Notes under the pieces: model-generated
Told to the model about the DNA's origin: nothing
The model's database searches: none
Seen by the model: the letters and a program-made list of their open reading frames with translations, nothing else
Translations under genes and position numbers: made by a program
In this document: positions 45,299 through 54,656 of the stretch, piece after piece
Numbering within the stretch: the stretch's first letter is position 1
Layout: each line of letters begins with the position of its first letter
Source: Bdellovibrionales bacterium
GTDB lineage: Bacteria > Bdellovibrionota > UBA1018
DNA length: 64,000 nt
Reading direction: 5' to 3'
NCBI GenBank assembly: GCA_018266355.1
Contig: JAFEAP010000020.1
Location: forward strand, 1-64,000

Positions 45299-46774
45299 AT
45301 GCAGATGTCGAACTTCTATACAGCTTTCGCGGCCGCAATCCTGAGTTTCTCGGGGGGCGCGCTCGCGACTGGCCCTCGGGCGCCCCGGGCCCCGGCTTCC
45401 GTGGCCGACGAGATTCCCGCGGTCATCGAGGGGAAGCGCGGAGGCCCGGTCACCGACCTCGGCTCCTTGAAAGGCATCGGCATCGAGACGCTCGGCACCT
45501 GCCTCGAGAACTACTCGCCCGACGTGGTCACCCCGTCCGGAACCCGAATCAAGATGCTCGGCGCGGCCTTCGTCTACATGGGGCCCGCGAACGGGACCTC
45601 CGTCCTCGGGCACTCCGGCGAACGCTTCGTCTACTGCCGGAACGACGAACTTTTCGATGCCGTCTACGAATACGAAAAACCGGAAGAGGGGATGATCGGT
45701 CCGTCCTTCGAAAAGCAGTACGGCATCCGGCTCGCGGACTATTCCGACGCGGAGAAGAAGAACCTCGCGAACGCGCTCTATCTCGAAGTCAGCCTCGACC
45801 CGGCCGAGTACTATGCCTTCGAGCAAACCCAGATCATGCGCACGATCTACGAGACTTGGTTCGAACTCGACGGCGCGAAGATGTACGAGATGCTCGCCGC
45901 GAATGCGAAGCGCTACGCGGAGCAAACCCGAAAGATCAAAGCGCATGAGCCACTCGACGGGTATTCGCTCTTCAAGAACAACTGCGCGACGCCGGTCTCC
46001 CAGGACATGGCGATCATCAACCCGGAGTTCCTCCATCACCACGGTCCGCTCCCGATCATGCCGGCCGAGATCTACCGCGGCGTGAACAAGGACCCGGCGA
46101 AGGTCCGCCAGATCATCGTTTATCCCTCGCAGCGCCTCTTCCGGCAGCTCCGCTTGAAGCAGCAGGGGAAGTCGCGACTCTTCGAGGGATTCGTGCCGCT
46201 GTCGAAATCGCTCCGGGGAACGTTCCGCGGGTCTTGGGTACTCCTCTACGACGACGGTTCGACCGAGTGGCGAAAGATGCTCCTGCGCCCGATCTACGGC
46301 GCGGTCAACCTCGGCGCCGGCGTCGCCGAGACCCTCCTCGGCGTGATCACCACGCCGCTGACTTTCTTCGAGAAGATCACCGGCATCGAGAAGCACCGCC
46401 GGAAAAAGCTCGCCGCGCGCGCGGCCGCGCGGAAGGCCGAACTCGAGGCCGAAGGGCTCGACGCTTCGGCGATCTCGCTCACGCCGCGGACGATCTCCGA
46501 TAAGCTCGGACCGGCCCGCGTGGTGAAAGGGCTTCGCGACATGTTCTCCTCGCTCGGCGAAGTCTTCACGCTCGAACTCCGGCATCCGCGGGTGACCGCA
46601 TGGTCGGAAGAAGAAAAGACGTTCTTCCGGGACCTCGAACAGAACTCCGCGCTCCTCGAATACATGAAGGCGGAGTGGGAGAAGGCGCCGCTCATCATCC
46701 AAGGCGAGGGAAAAGACGACCTCACCGAAGCGGACGTGCGCGAGATCGACGCCGAACCGGCGGACGAGCGTTAA
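45299..46774 (+). CDS. Exported DUF4105/Lnb-like protein
   Basis: 491 residues with a Sec signal (about 1-23). The pattern GTSVLGHSGERFVY (His105) and, 120 residues later, GYSLFKNNCATP (Cys229) resembles the DUF4105 family, a papain-like fold that includes the lipoprotein N-acyltransferase Lnb. A hydrophobic segment near 335-350 and a Lys/Arg/Ala helix follow. It would act at the inner membrane facing the periplasm. The identification rests on two motifs only. It converges with the next gene, the stop codons sharing TTAA. Confidence 0.6.
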   Translation: MQMSNFYTAFAAAILSFSGGALATGPRAPRAPASVADEIPAVIEGKRGGPVTDLGSLKGIGIETLGTCLENYSPDVVTPSGTRIKMLGAAFVYMGPANGTSVLGHSGERFVYCRNDELFDAVYEYEKPEEGMIGPSFEKQYGIRLADYSDAEKKNLANALYLEVSLDPAEYYAFEQTQIMRTIYETWFELDGAKMYEMLAANAKRYAEQTRKIKAHEPLDGYSLFKNNCATPVSQDMAIINPEFLHHHGPLPIMPAEIYRGVNKDPAKVRQIIVYPSQRLFRQLRLKQQGKSRLFEGFVPLSKSLRGTFRGSWVLLYDDGSTEWRKMLLRPIYGAVNLGAGVAETLLGVITTPLTFFEKITGIEKHRRKKLAARAAARKAELEAEGLDASAISLTPRTISDKLGPARVVKGLRDMFSSLGEVFTLELRHPRVTAWSEEEKTFFRDLEQNSALLEYMKAEWEKAPLIIQGEGKDDLTEADVREIDAEPADER

Positions 46775-47628
46775 CGGATCCCGACCACGTACGCGAGCCA
46801 GACGTCGGCGTCGTCGCCGTGCTCGACTTCGACGTACTCGCTCATCGTTTCGTCGGTCGGCCAGAGCACGCGGGTGTCGCGGAATCCCGCCTCGAGCAGG
46901 ATCTCGCGCACTTCCCGGATTTCCCAAAGCCGCCAGTGATAGGTGAACGCGTCGTTCAGCCAGCGCCCGTTCGGAAGGCGGAAGTGGATCGAGTAATCCG
47001 AGACCTTCGTCACCGGGTCGTAAGGGTGCTGTTCCCAGACGTACTTCACCTTGCCGACCTCGGGCACGACGACGGTCTGCGAATTCGACTCGGTTTCGAC
47101 GAAGCCCTGGCCGCCGGCCATTTCGAGGAAGAAGGTGCCGTCCTTTTTCAGCGAGCGGAGGGCGGCCTTCGCGTAGGCGAGCAGGTCGCGGCGCTCGTGG
47201 AAGACGAAAAACGAGAAATTATGGGCGCCGATGACGTCGAACTTCTCGCGCGTCGGGAAGAGGACGTTCTGGAGCGCGAAGCTCACTTGCTCGCGTTCCG
47301 CGGAGGGGAGCGCGGCGCGATTCACGCGGTCCGCGTACTCGAGGGTGACGGCGTCGAGGTCGAGGCCGAGCGCGCGGTGATGGGGGGATTTCTTCACCCA
47401 GTCGCACGCGATCCGGCCGGTGCCGCAGAAATCCTCGCGCATCGAGGTCGCGGGCTTTCCGGTGAAGCGCCGGTGAAAGAGGGGAAGGTAGCGCATCTGC
47501 CAAGCCGAGCTTTGGACGGCCGCTTCGTAAAGTTTGAATTTCAAGTCCGTCTCGGGAATCGAGGGCGATCGGGACGGTTTCTTCGGGCGAGCGCCGCGAC
47601 GTCCGGCGTTTTTTCGCGGACGGCTCAT
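46771..47628 (-). CDS. Class I SAM-dependent methyltransferase
   Basis: 285 residues. SAM site REDFCGTGRIACDWV followed by ALGLDLDAVTLEYA, FDVIGAHNFSFFVF and a C-terminal beta hairpin region typical of class I methyltransferases. A basic N-terminal tail of about 25 residues precedes it. It is the third gene of the nadB operon, starting with an ATGA overlap. Substrate unknown. Confidence 0.87.
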   Translation of the reverse strand: MSRPRKNAGRRGARPKKPSRSPSIPETDLKFKLYEAAVQSSAWQMRYLPLFHRRFTGKPATSMREDFCGTGRIACDWVKKSPHHRALGLDLDAVTLEYADRVNRAALPSAEREQVSFALQNVLFPTREKFDVIGAHNFSFFVFHERRDLLAYAKAALRSLKKDGTFFLEMAGGQGFVETESNSQTVVVPEVGKVKYVWEQHPYDPVTKVSDYSIHFRLPNGRWLNDAFTYHWRLWEIREVREILLEAGFRDTRVLWPTDETMSEYVEVEHGDDADVWLAYVVGIR

Positions 47629-48467
47629 CGCGAGGTCCTCCTTGCGGCGGACTTCGTATGCTTCGACGAAACTTTCCGGATCGTTTTCAGCTCGGTTTTT
47701 CTACGCTCTTTCAGCTCGACTTTTCTGCTCGCTTTCAGCTCGACTTTCGTCGCCGGCGGAAGTTTCTCGGTCGCGGCCTGCCACGCGGGCGCGGCGATCC
47801 GGCCGATCCGCTTCCGGAGCCAAGCCACCGTCTCCCGCGGGTAGACGTTATAAGTTTCGCGGATCGCCCAGCCGACGCCCTTCTGGACGTAGTAGTGGGG
47901 ATCGTCGAGGTGGCGTTCGATGAACGCGCGCAGCTTCGCGAACGGGAGGATGCGTTTCGGGTCGCGCCCGCGCGAGTAATAGAGGAGCGAGACGAGCGAC
48001 TGACGCCGCTTCCACGGATTAGGGGATTCCGCCCACTTCGCGAGCAGCGGCAGCCACTGCGCGCGGTCGTGCTCGAGTAGGCGCGCGTAGAACGAGCTCA
48101 GCCCGTCGGAAGTCGCCCAGTTATCCGAGCGTTCGACCCACGCCACGAGCCGGTGCCCGTGCGGAGCGAGGTCGACGGCCTTGAATCGGTCGGCGAACGC
48201 GAAGGCGGCCGTCACGACTTCGAACGTCGGGGAATTCCGGAAAACGAAGTCCCAGATCGGCCACTGCTCGGAGACCGGAAGCGCGGTGAAGGAAAACCCC
48301 TTCCTTAGCCGGGCATCGAGCGTCGGGACGGTGAGATCGAGGAACTCGAACTTCGATTCGCCGGCGCCGACGTAGTTCTTCGCCATCCACATCTCGGGGC
48401 GCTTCGCCCGCGGGAGCGCGCGGATGGCGCGTTCGACTTCGGCGAGTTCCTTCGCGTATTTTTTCAC
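47625..48467 (-). CDS. DNA alkylation repair protein, AlkD-like
   Basis: 280 residues from GTG 48467, which overlaps the nadB stop (GTGA). All-helical HEAT-like protein with YVGAGESKFEFLDLTVP near the N-terminus, ERSDNWATSDGLSSF carrying the conserved Trp/Asp of the AlkD active cleft, and YYVQKGVGWAIRETYNVYP. AlkD is a DNA glycosylase that removes alkylated bases. A Lys/Arg-rich tail with repeated VELK units extends the C-terminus, perhaps for DNA binding. Confidence 0.85.
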   Translation of the reverse strand: MKKYAKELAEVERAIRALPRAKRPEMWMAKNYVGAGESKFEFLDLTVPTLDARLRKGFSFTALPVSEQWPIWDFVFRNSPTFEVVTAAFAFADRFKAVDLAPHGHRLVAWVERSDNWATSDGLSSFYARLLEHDRAQWLPLLAKWAESPNPWKRRQSLVSLLYYSRGRDPKRILPFAKLRAFIERHLDDPHYYVQKGVGWAIRETYNVYPRETVAWLRKRIGRIAAPAWQAATEKLPPATKVELKASRKVELKERRKTELKTIRKVSSKHTKSAARRTSR

Positions 48468-50179
48468 AAGACCGTGTCCCGTTTGAAAAAGGCGTCGTCC
48501 CGCGCGGGGTAGTCGACGGTGTAGTGGAGGCCGCGGCTCTCTTTCCGAAGGAGAGCCGAGGCGACGATCAGGTCGGCGACGTCGACGAGGTTCCGAAGCT
48601 CGACGAGGTCGCGCGTGAGGAGGTGGGACCAGTAATAGTCGTTGATCTCCTCTTTCAGGATCTCGAGCCGGCGGCGCGCGCGCAGGAGGCGATGGTTCGA
48701 GCGCACGATGCCGACGTAGTTCCACAGGATCGTGCGGATTTCGGTCCAAGTCGCGGCGATGTCGATCTGCTCCTCGAGCTCGACGGCGTGACCGACCGAC
48801 CATTCCGGGAGGCCGTTCGGGAGGATCCGTGCCCGCTGCGGATTCGCGCGGCGGTTCTCGAGTTCGCGGCCGCCGTCGATCCATGCGCGGTGGGCGAAGA
48901 CGACCGCTTCGAGCAGCGAGTTCGAGGCGAGCCGGTTCGCCCCGTGGAGTCCGGTGCACGAGGCTTCTCCGATCGCGTAAAGACCGGGGATCGTCGTGCG
49001 CGCGTGCTCGTCGACGAGCACGCCGCCGCACGTATAATGCGCGGCCGGCACGACCGGGATCCGCTGCTTCGTGATGTCGACGCCGTACTTCAGGCAGGTC
49101 TCGTAAATGTTCGGGAAGTGGGTGCGGAGTTTCTCGGCCGGGATCGCCGAGCAGTCGAGCAGCACGTGACGGTCGCCCGTACGCTTCATCTCGAGGTCGA
49201 TGCCGCGCGCGACGATGTCCCGCGGCGCGAGCGATCCGAGTTCGTGCGCGCGATCCATGAACGGTTCACCCGCGAGGTTACGGAGGATCGCGCCTTCGCC
49301 CCGGAGCGCTTCGGTGATGAGGAAGGTGCGGGCACTCGGATGATAGAGGCAGGTCGGATGGAACTGGATGAACTCGAGGTTCGCGACTTTCGCGCCGGCC
49401 CGATAGGCCATCGCGATGCCGTCGCCGGTCGCGGTGTCGGGATTCGAGGTATAGAGATAGACTTTACCGGCGCCGCCGGTGGCGAGGATCGTGAGATCCG
49501 CGGACAGCGTCTCGACTCGGCCGCTCCGGGTATTGAGCACGTACGCGCCCAAGCAGCGTCCCGGGCTGCCCGTGGTTTTTCCCGTCGAGCGGTCGAGCTT
49601 CCCTTCGGTGATGAGGTCGATCGCGCAATGTTCTTCGAGGAGGGTGATCCGCGGATGGTCCTTGATCTGGGCGAGGAGCGCCTTTTCGATCGCCCATCCG
49701 GTGAGGTCGTCCGCGTGGAGGATCCGGCGTCGGCCGTGGCCGCCTTCGCGGTGAAGGTCGAACGCTTCCGCCGGATCGATGGGCGCCTTCGAGGGAGGGC
49801 CCGAGGGATCGGCCTTCGTGAATTCGACGCCGAGTTCGATGAGTTCCCGCACGCGTTCGGGGCCCTCGCGCACGCAGAGGTCGACGATCGATTCGCGGCA
49901 GAGGTCGGCGCCGGCGACGAGCGTGTCGCGAACGTGTTCCTCGAAGCTGTCTTGTTTCGACCAGACGGCGGCGATGCCGCCCTGGGCCCACCGGGTCGCG
50001 CCTTCCGCGGCGTCGGCCTTCGCGAGCAGCGTCACCCGAATGTCGGAGGAAGCGCCGTTTTTCGTCCCCGCGAACTTCAGGGCCGCCGAAAGTCCGGCGA
50101 TTCCCGAACCCAAAATTAAAACATGGGGGGGGGGCAGCGGGATTTCCGGGTCTTTCGCACTGGTGGAGGATCGAGTCAT
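48464..50179 (-). CDS. nadB: L-aspartate oxidase
   Basis: 571 residues from the ATG at 50179. It oxidises L-aspartate to iminoaspartate for NAD synthesis. FAD motif ILGSGIAGLSAALKFA, ATRWAQGGIAAV, HPTCLYHPSARTFLITEALRGEGA, and the C-terminal ASCTGLHGANRLASNSLLEAVV are family hallmarks. nadA and nadC are not adjacent. The start lies only 30 bases from the divergent sensor gene. Confidence 0.95.
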   Translation of the reverse strand: MTRSSTSAKDPEIPLPPPHVLILGSGIAGLSAALKFAGTKNGASSDIRVTLLAKADAAEGATRWAQGGIAAVWSKQDSFEEHVRDTLVAGADLCRESIVDLCVREGPERVRELIELGVEFTKADPSGPPSKAPIDPAEAFDLHREGGHGRRRILHADDLTGWAIEKALLAQIKDHPRITLLEEHCAIDLITEGKLDRSTGKTTGSPGRCLGAYVLNTRSGRVETLSADLTILATGGAGKVYLYTSNPDTATGDGIAMAYRAGAKVANLEFIQFHPTCLYHPSARTFLITEALRGEGAILRNLAGEPFMDRAHELGSLAPRDIVARGIDLEMKRTGDRHVLLDCSAIPAEKLRTHFPNIYETCLKYGVDITKQRIPVVPAAHYTCGGVLVDEHARTTIPGLYAIGEASCTGLHGANRLASNSLLEAVVFAHRAWIDGGRELENRRANPQRARILPNGLPEWSVGHAVELEEQIDIAATWTEIRTILWNYVGIVRSNHRLLRARRRLEILKEEINDYYWSHLLTRDLVELRNLVDVADLIVASALLRKESRGLHYTVDYPARDDAFFKRDTVL

Positions 50180-50209
50180 GCTACCCTTTAAGGAGGAGGG
50201 TATACCGCC

Positions 50210-51907
50210 TTGGGCGCTCCGCGACAAGACCGGACTCGATCGCTGAATATCCGCTATCTGCTCCTCGCCGGGGTGACGTTCTCCCTCGTGGCGGGGATGG
50301 CGTATATCGAGTCGCGTCGCAGCCATGCCCTCGCGCGCGCTCACCGAGCCGCCGAGTCTCGGGAGCTCGACGACCGGTTCGGTCGTGAATTCGACCGCCT
50401 CGAGATGCGGCTCCAGGAACTGAAGACCCAGGCCATCCGGGCGATTCCGTTCGCCGATCGCCGTCGCTATCCCTCCGGCGTGGTTTCCGCTTCGGTCTGG
50501 ACGAAGGCGCCGAGCGGAGTGGTGCGCTCGCTCGGATTCGAAGCCGAAGGTGTTTGGGAACAAGCCCTCTACCGCGTTCTGCCCGCCGAGATCGCGAAGC
50601 GAACCGGCGCGGCCGTGCTGCCGCTCGTCGGTCCCGAGCTCGCGAACGATCCGAGCGGGGAGACGCTTCGTCTCGGTCTCTTTCCGGACGCCGACGGCGT
50701 GCACGTCGCGGCGATCGCGTTTCGGCCGCACGCGCTTTTCGCCGCCGGGATTCCCTCGGGCGGAGTGAAGACCTACCTGATCGAGGACAGCGGACTCATC
50801 CTCGCGCACACGAACGCGGCCGAAGTGGGCACGCGGACGAGCGCGCTCGCCGATCTTTACCGGAGGAGCTCCCACCGGATTTCGTCGAAGTCGTGGGAGG
50901 GTTTCCCGACGACGATCCGCTTCGAGCGCGTGCCGGGTTGGAACGCGTTCCTCGTGATGGAAAAGGTCCACGCGCCGGTTCGTGCGTCGACGAACCCGCT
51001 CTTGATCCTGATTTTCATCTCGGGCTCGCTCCTCGGGATCCTCTTCCTCGGCCTCGCGATCATCCGCCCGCGAAAACCGCCGGTGGCCGGACTCGCGCCG
51101 ATCGTGCCGGAGGTGGCCCTCGAGACGGCGCCGATCCCGGTTCGCACCTTCGTGCCGCGCTCCGCGCCGGTCACCGTCGCCGCGCCTACTCCGGAACCGC
51201 GCCGCGGGCTTCGCGAGTTGCGCGAGAATCCGCCGCGATTCATCCCGCGGGCTCCCGCGGTCGAAGCACCGTCGCTCGCCGCCCCGGTTCCGACGAACGC
51301 TGCGCAGACTGCGAGCGACCCCGCCGTGCCGAATTCGGAACTCGCGCGCTTCCTCACCGCGCGAAAGGCGCGCAGCGAAACCGCGGAACAAAACCGGCTC
51401 CGTCGCGAAAAGATCCTGCTCGAGGAGTTCGAGACCGAAGCGCGTCGCGCGAAGGGAAGAGAACGCCTCGAGACGAAGATCGTCGAATCGGTCTCTTCCG
51501 CGACGAAGAGCCCGGCGCTTTTCTTCCGCTACGACCCGCTCCAGGGCATCGCGCGCCTTTCCGCCGAAGCCGGCTATCCGGCGTCGCGTTCGATCCTCGG
51601 CGCGGGCGGGATGAGTTTCGCGCTCGAGACCGGGCTCGTGACGGAGATCCACGCCGAAGTCGCGCGCGGTCGGGCGCTGAACCTCTGGGAATACCCGCCG
51701 CTCGTGCGCGTGATGCTCACCCGGCTCGGGATCGCGAATTTCGAGGCTTGGCCGATGACCGAGGCGCGAAATCCTCACGCCGGACCGCCGCGTCTTCTCG
51801 GCGTCCTAGTCGTCGCCGAATCGGGCGTCGACAGCGTGCTTCACCGCGAATTCATGGGCGCGCTCCTCGAGCGGGCTTCGCGCCATTATGCTCGTCAGGA
51901 CGCCTAA
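50210..51907 (+). CDS. Membrane sensor with periplasmic and cytoplasmic domains
   Basis: 565 residues from TTG 50210, after GGAGGAGGG. Membrane helices lie at about 15-32 and 264-286. The periplasmic part between them has GGVKTYLIEDSGLILAHTNAAEVGT, characteristic of Cache-type sensor domains. After the second helix comes a Pro/Ala-rich linker, a charged coiled helix (ETAEQNRLRREKILLEEFETEARR) and a GAF-like C-terminal domain. No kinase, cyclase or methyl-accepting domain is seen, so the output is unclear. Confidence 0.75.
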   Translation: MGAPRQDRTRSLNIRYLLLAGVTFSLVAGMAYIESRRSHALARAHRAAESRELDDRFGREFDRLEMRLQELKTQAIRAIPFADRRRYPSGVVSASVWTKAPSGVVRSLGFEAEGVWEQALYRVLPAEIAKRTGAAVLPLVGPELANDPSGETLRLGLFPDADGVHVAAIAFRPHALFAAGIPSGGVKTYLIEDSGLILAHTNAAEVGTRTSALADLYRRSSHRISSKSWEGFPTTIRFERVPGWNAFLVMEKVHAPVRASTNPLLILIFISGSLLGILFLGLAIIRPRKPPVAGLAPIVPEVALETAPIPVRTFVPRSAPVTVAAPTPEPRRGLRELRENPPRFIPRAPAVEAPSLAAPVPTNAAQTASDPAVPNSELARFLTARKARSETAEQNRLRREKILLEEFETEARRAKGRERLETKIVESVSSATKSPALFFRYDPLQGIARLSAEAGYPASRSILGAGGMSFALETGLVTEIHAEVARGRALNLWEYPPLVRVMLTRLGIANFEAWPMTEARNPHAGPPRLLGVLVVAESGVDSVLHREFMGALLERASRHYARQDA

Positions 51908-51926
51908 ACGCCGGTAATCTAAGGCC

Positions 51927-53219
51927 ATGGATTCCGAGTCGAAAAAAAAGAACTGGGCGAAGCTGCGCCGCAGTTTCGATGACCGCGCGGAGGCGGGCCG
52001 CGGAAGCGATCCGCTCGACGAAGCCGGCGCCTTCGACGACGACTCCTACTCGAATTCGAACGCTCCGCTGACCGCGCGTTTCGATCGCGCGGAGGCGATC
52101 GTCTCGGGCAAGGCGCTCCGCGAGAATTTCCGGGCGATCCAGGACCAAGTCGGCGACCAGGCGATCCTGCCGATGATCAAGGCGGACGCCTACGGGCACG
52201 GCGCCGCGTTCGCGACGAAGGCGCTGGCCCAGGCGAGGAACCTCTACGGCTTCGGCGTCGCTTCGCTCGACGAAGCGCGGGAAATCCGCGAGACGCTCGG
52301 TGCGAAGGGACGGCGGACGCGCGTGATGGCGCTCTCGGGCGCGACGAACTGGAGCGACGAGAAGGGCCAGTACTGCGAGCGTTTCGGCATCACGCCGACG
52401 ATCGCGTCGGACGAGGACTGGCGCCGGTTCCTCAAGGGAAAATGGCCGGAACGGCTGAAATACCACCTGAAGTTCAACACCGGGATGAATCGCCTCGGGA
52501 TCTCGGCCGGGCTCGTTCAGCAGATCCTTTCGCAGCTGAAAGACAAACCGCTCGAATGGCGGCCGGAAGGCGTCGCGACCCATATGGCGGTCGCGGAGGA
52601 CGACGGGCATTCGCTCACGAAGAAGCAGCTTGAGACGTTCCGCGGGATCACGTCGGCGGTGAAGTCGACTTGGACGGACACGCTTTTCCATCTCGCGAAC
52701 AGCGGATCGATCTGGCACGCGAAGGAGTTCGGGCTCGACGGGTGGACGGATCTCGTGCGCCCGGGGATCTCGCTCTACGGCGTGCCGCCCTGGCCGGGGG
52801 CGCCCGCACGCGGTCTCGTACCGGCGATGGAACTTCGGTATCAGGTCGCGGCTCGCCGCCAGGTGAAGCCGGGCGAGAGCGTCGGGTACGGAGCGCACTT
52901 CAAAGTGAAGGGAAGCGAATCGCCGGTCGAGATCGCGATTCTCGCCGCGGGCTACGCGGACGGACTGCACCGGATGAATTCCGGGATCGGCGAAGGAGGC
53001 GGACGTGCGTGGCTCGATGGCCGGCTGCGGCGCTTTCTCGGCGTGGTCAGTATGGATCTGAGCGCGATCGAATGCGACGCGTCGACCGAAGTCGGGGCCT
53101 GGGCGCGGATCTTCGGGGAGGGGCTAGACCCATGGACTCAAGCGAAGGCGGCTGGCACAATTCCCTATGAAGTTTTGACGTCGGTATCGCGGCGGGTTCG
53201 CCGCGTTTTCAAGGACTAA
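51927..53219 (+). CDS. alr: Alanine racemase
   Basis: 430 residues. PLP enzyme making D-alanine for peptidoglycan. PLP lysine in MIKADAYGHG, second catalytic base Tyr in SVGYGAHF, VRPGISLYGVPP and the C-terminal MDLSAIEC. An unusual N-terminal extension of about 48 residues, charged and Asp/Ser-rich, precedes the barrel. The stop is directly followed by the next ATG (TAAATG). Confidence 0.94.
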   Translation: MDSESKKKNWAKLRRSFDDRAEAGRGSDPLDEAGAFDDDSYSNSNAPLTARFDRAEAIVSGKALRENFRAIQDQVGDQAILPMIKADAYGHGAAFATKALAQARNLYGFGVASLDEAREIRETLGAKGRRTRVMALSGATNWSDEKGQYCERFGITPTIASDEDWRRFLKGKWPERLKYHLKFNTGMNRLGISAGLVQQILSQLKDKPLEWRPEGVATHMAVAEDDGHSLTKKQLETFRGITSAVKSTWTDTLFHLANSGSIWHAKEFGLDGWTDLVRPGISLYGVPPWPGAPARGLVPAMELRYQVAARRQVKPGESVGYGAHFKVKGSESPVEIAILAAGYADGLHRMNSGIGEGGGRAWLDGRLRRFLGVVSMDLSAIECDASTEVGAWARIFGEGLDPWTQAKAAGTIPYEVLTSVSRRVRRVFKD

Positions 53220-54002
53220 ATGGAAAACAAGAATCCCTTAGGCACCGTGAAGCTCGTGAACGTCCGGAAGGCGTTCCGGAACGGCCGCGATCAAATCCTG
53301 AAGGGCGTGTCGATCGAATTCCCCACGGGCGAACTCACGTACATCCTCGGCAGCTCGGGCGCCGGGAAGTCGGTGACCTTGAAGCATATCCTCGGTCTCC
53401 TGCGCCCCGATTCCGGCGAAGTTTGGGTCGGCGGGAAGGACATGGCGAAGATCAAGGGCCGCGAGCTGATGGAGCATCGGAAGCTTTTCGGCATGCTCTT
53501 CCAAAACTCCGCGCTCTTCGACGACTTCACGGTTTTCGAGAACGTCGCGTTCCCGCTTCGCGAGCACACCGACCTTTCGGAGTCGGAAATCACGGAGAAG
53601 GTGGTTCGAGCGCTCGATTTGCTCGGGATGAACCGCGCCTCGCACGATAAACTCCCGAACGAGATCTCGGGCGGGATGAAGAAACGCGTCGCGCTCGCCC
53701 GCGCGATCATCCGCGAACCCTCGATCCTGCTCTACGACGAGCCGACGACCGGTCTCGATCCGGTCACTCGCACGACGGTCGACGACCTCATCGATCAGCT
53801 CAAGCGCGAGCTGCACCTCACGTCGATCGTCATCTCGCACGACATTCCCTCCGCGCTCCTGCTCGCCGACCAAATCGCGTTCCTCCACCAGGGCGAGATC
53901 GTGTTCTGGGGAAAACCCGCCGAATTCCGGAAGGCGCACCACCCGGCGATCAAGAGTTTTCTCGAGGCCGAAGGCCGCACGGTGACCGCGCTCACGTCAT
54001 GA
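53220..54002 (+). CDS. ABC transporter ATPase, MlaF type
   Basis: 260 residues. Walker A GSSGAGKSVT, signature SGGMKKRVALARA, Walker B ILLYDEPTTGLDP. The MKKR variant of the signature and LYDEPTTGLDPVT are typical of MlaF, the ATPase of the phospholipid transport complex at the inner membrane. No mlaE permease or MCE protein gene is adjacent, so its partners must be elsewhere. Overlaps the GYF gene by ATGA. Confidence 0.92.
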   Translation: MENKNPLGTVKLVNVRKAFRNGRDQILKGVSIEFPTGELTYILGSSGAGKSVTLKHILGLLRPDSGEVWVGGKDMAKIKGRELMEHRKLFGMLFQNSALFDDFTVFENVAFPLREHTDLSESEITEKVVRALDLLGMNRASHDKLPNEISGGMKKRVALARAIIREPSILLYDEPTTGLDPVTRTTVDDLIDQLKRELHLTSIVISHDIPSALLLADQIAFLHQGEIVFWGKPAEFRKAHHPAIKSFLEAEGRTVTALTS

Positions 54003-54487
54003 ACTACCTCATCCGGACGAAGGAAAATCGAATTTCCGGTCCGTTCCCGAAGGAAACCATCGTCGCTCGGATGCAGTCGGGGGAACTCCGCGAGATGGAC
54101 GAGGTTTGTCCGGCGACGGGGTATTGGATCTATCTCCACGAGCGCGACGAATCGATCAAGATGCTCGGCGTGGCGCTCGCGCGATCCGACGAGTTCCACG
54201 AGGAGTCGACCGAGACGGACACCGAAACGGTGACCGCGACCGCGCCGGTGACCGCGCCTTACGCGGCCGCGAACGCGAAGGAAATGATCCACGCCGCGCG
54301 CGAGAGCGTCGCCGCAAGTACGACCCACCTTCCCGAAGCCTCGAAACAGTCCGCGACGGTCGTGCCCGCCGTCTCATCCTCGAACCGTCCCGAGCGCATG
54401 CGGGCGTTGAAGCTCCTGCTCTGGGCGTTCGTCGGACTGATCATCTTCATCGTGATCCAGATTTTCCAACTCGCGAACCGGATGTAG
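53999..54487 (+). CDS. GYF-domain protein with C-terminal membrane anchor
   Basis: 162 residues. A GYF_2-like N-terminal domain (about 2-55: YLIRTKENRISGPFPKETI, then TGYWIYLHE) is followed by a Thr/Ala/Ser linker and one C-terminal membrane helix (LLLWAFVGLIIFIVIQIF). The GYF domain faces the cytoplasm and could bind a Pro-rich partner. It is translationally coupled to the MlaF-type ATPase, suggesting a scaffold for that transporter. Confidence 0.8.
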   Translation: MNYLIRTKENRISGPFPKETIVARMQSGELREMDEVCPATGYWIYLHERDESIKMLGVALARSDEFHEESTETDTETVTATAPVTAPYAAANAKEMIHAARESVAASTTHLPEASKQSATVVPAVSSSNRPERMRALKLLLWAFVGLIIFIVIQIFQLANRM

Positions 54488-54496
54488 GGGGCGTCT

Positions 54497-54637
54497 GAAG
54501 CCGAATCTATATCTGAATCTGTTTTGTCTTCAGTGGCGATGGCGGCGCGACCGCGAATGAACGGCGGTCGAACTCGAAATACCGCTGACCGCTTCAGGCA
54601 CCGAAAACAAAACAGATTCAGATACCGATTCGGTTTC
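54497..54637. repeat. Long imperfect inverted repeat (possible MITE-like element)
   Basis: Left arm from 54497 (GAAGCCGAATC...ATCTGAATCTGTTTTGT) and right arm ending at 54637 pair with about three mismatches over 31 bases, and pairing continues weakly inward. The whole is about 141 bases. It fills the gap between the GYF gene and the convergent DUF721 gene. The arms differ from those of the 24741 element. Confidence 0.8.
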
Positions 54638-54656
54638 GGCCTCGCGGAAAACCGGA

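Noticed and set aside
48464-51778. A 1104-codon frame that would extend nadB upstream
   Set aside because: The NadB N-terminus and its ribosome site fix the start at 50179; the extension is antisense to the sensor gene.
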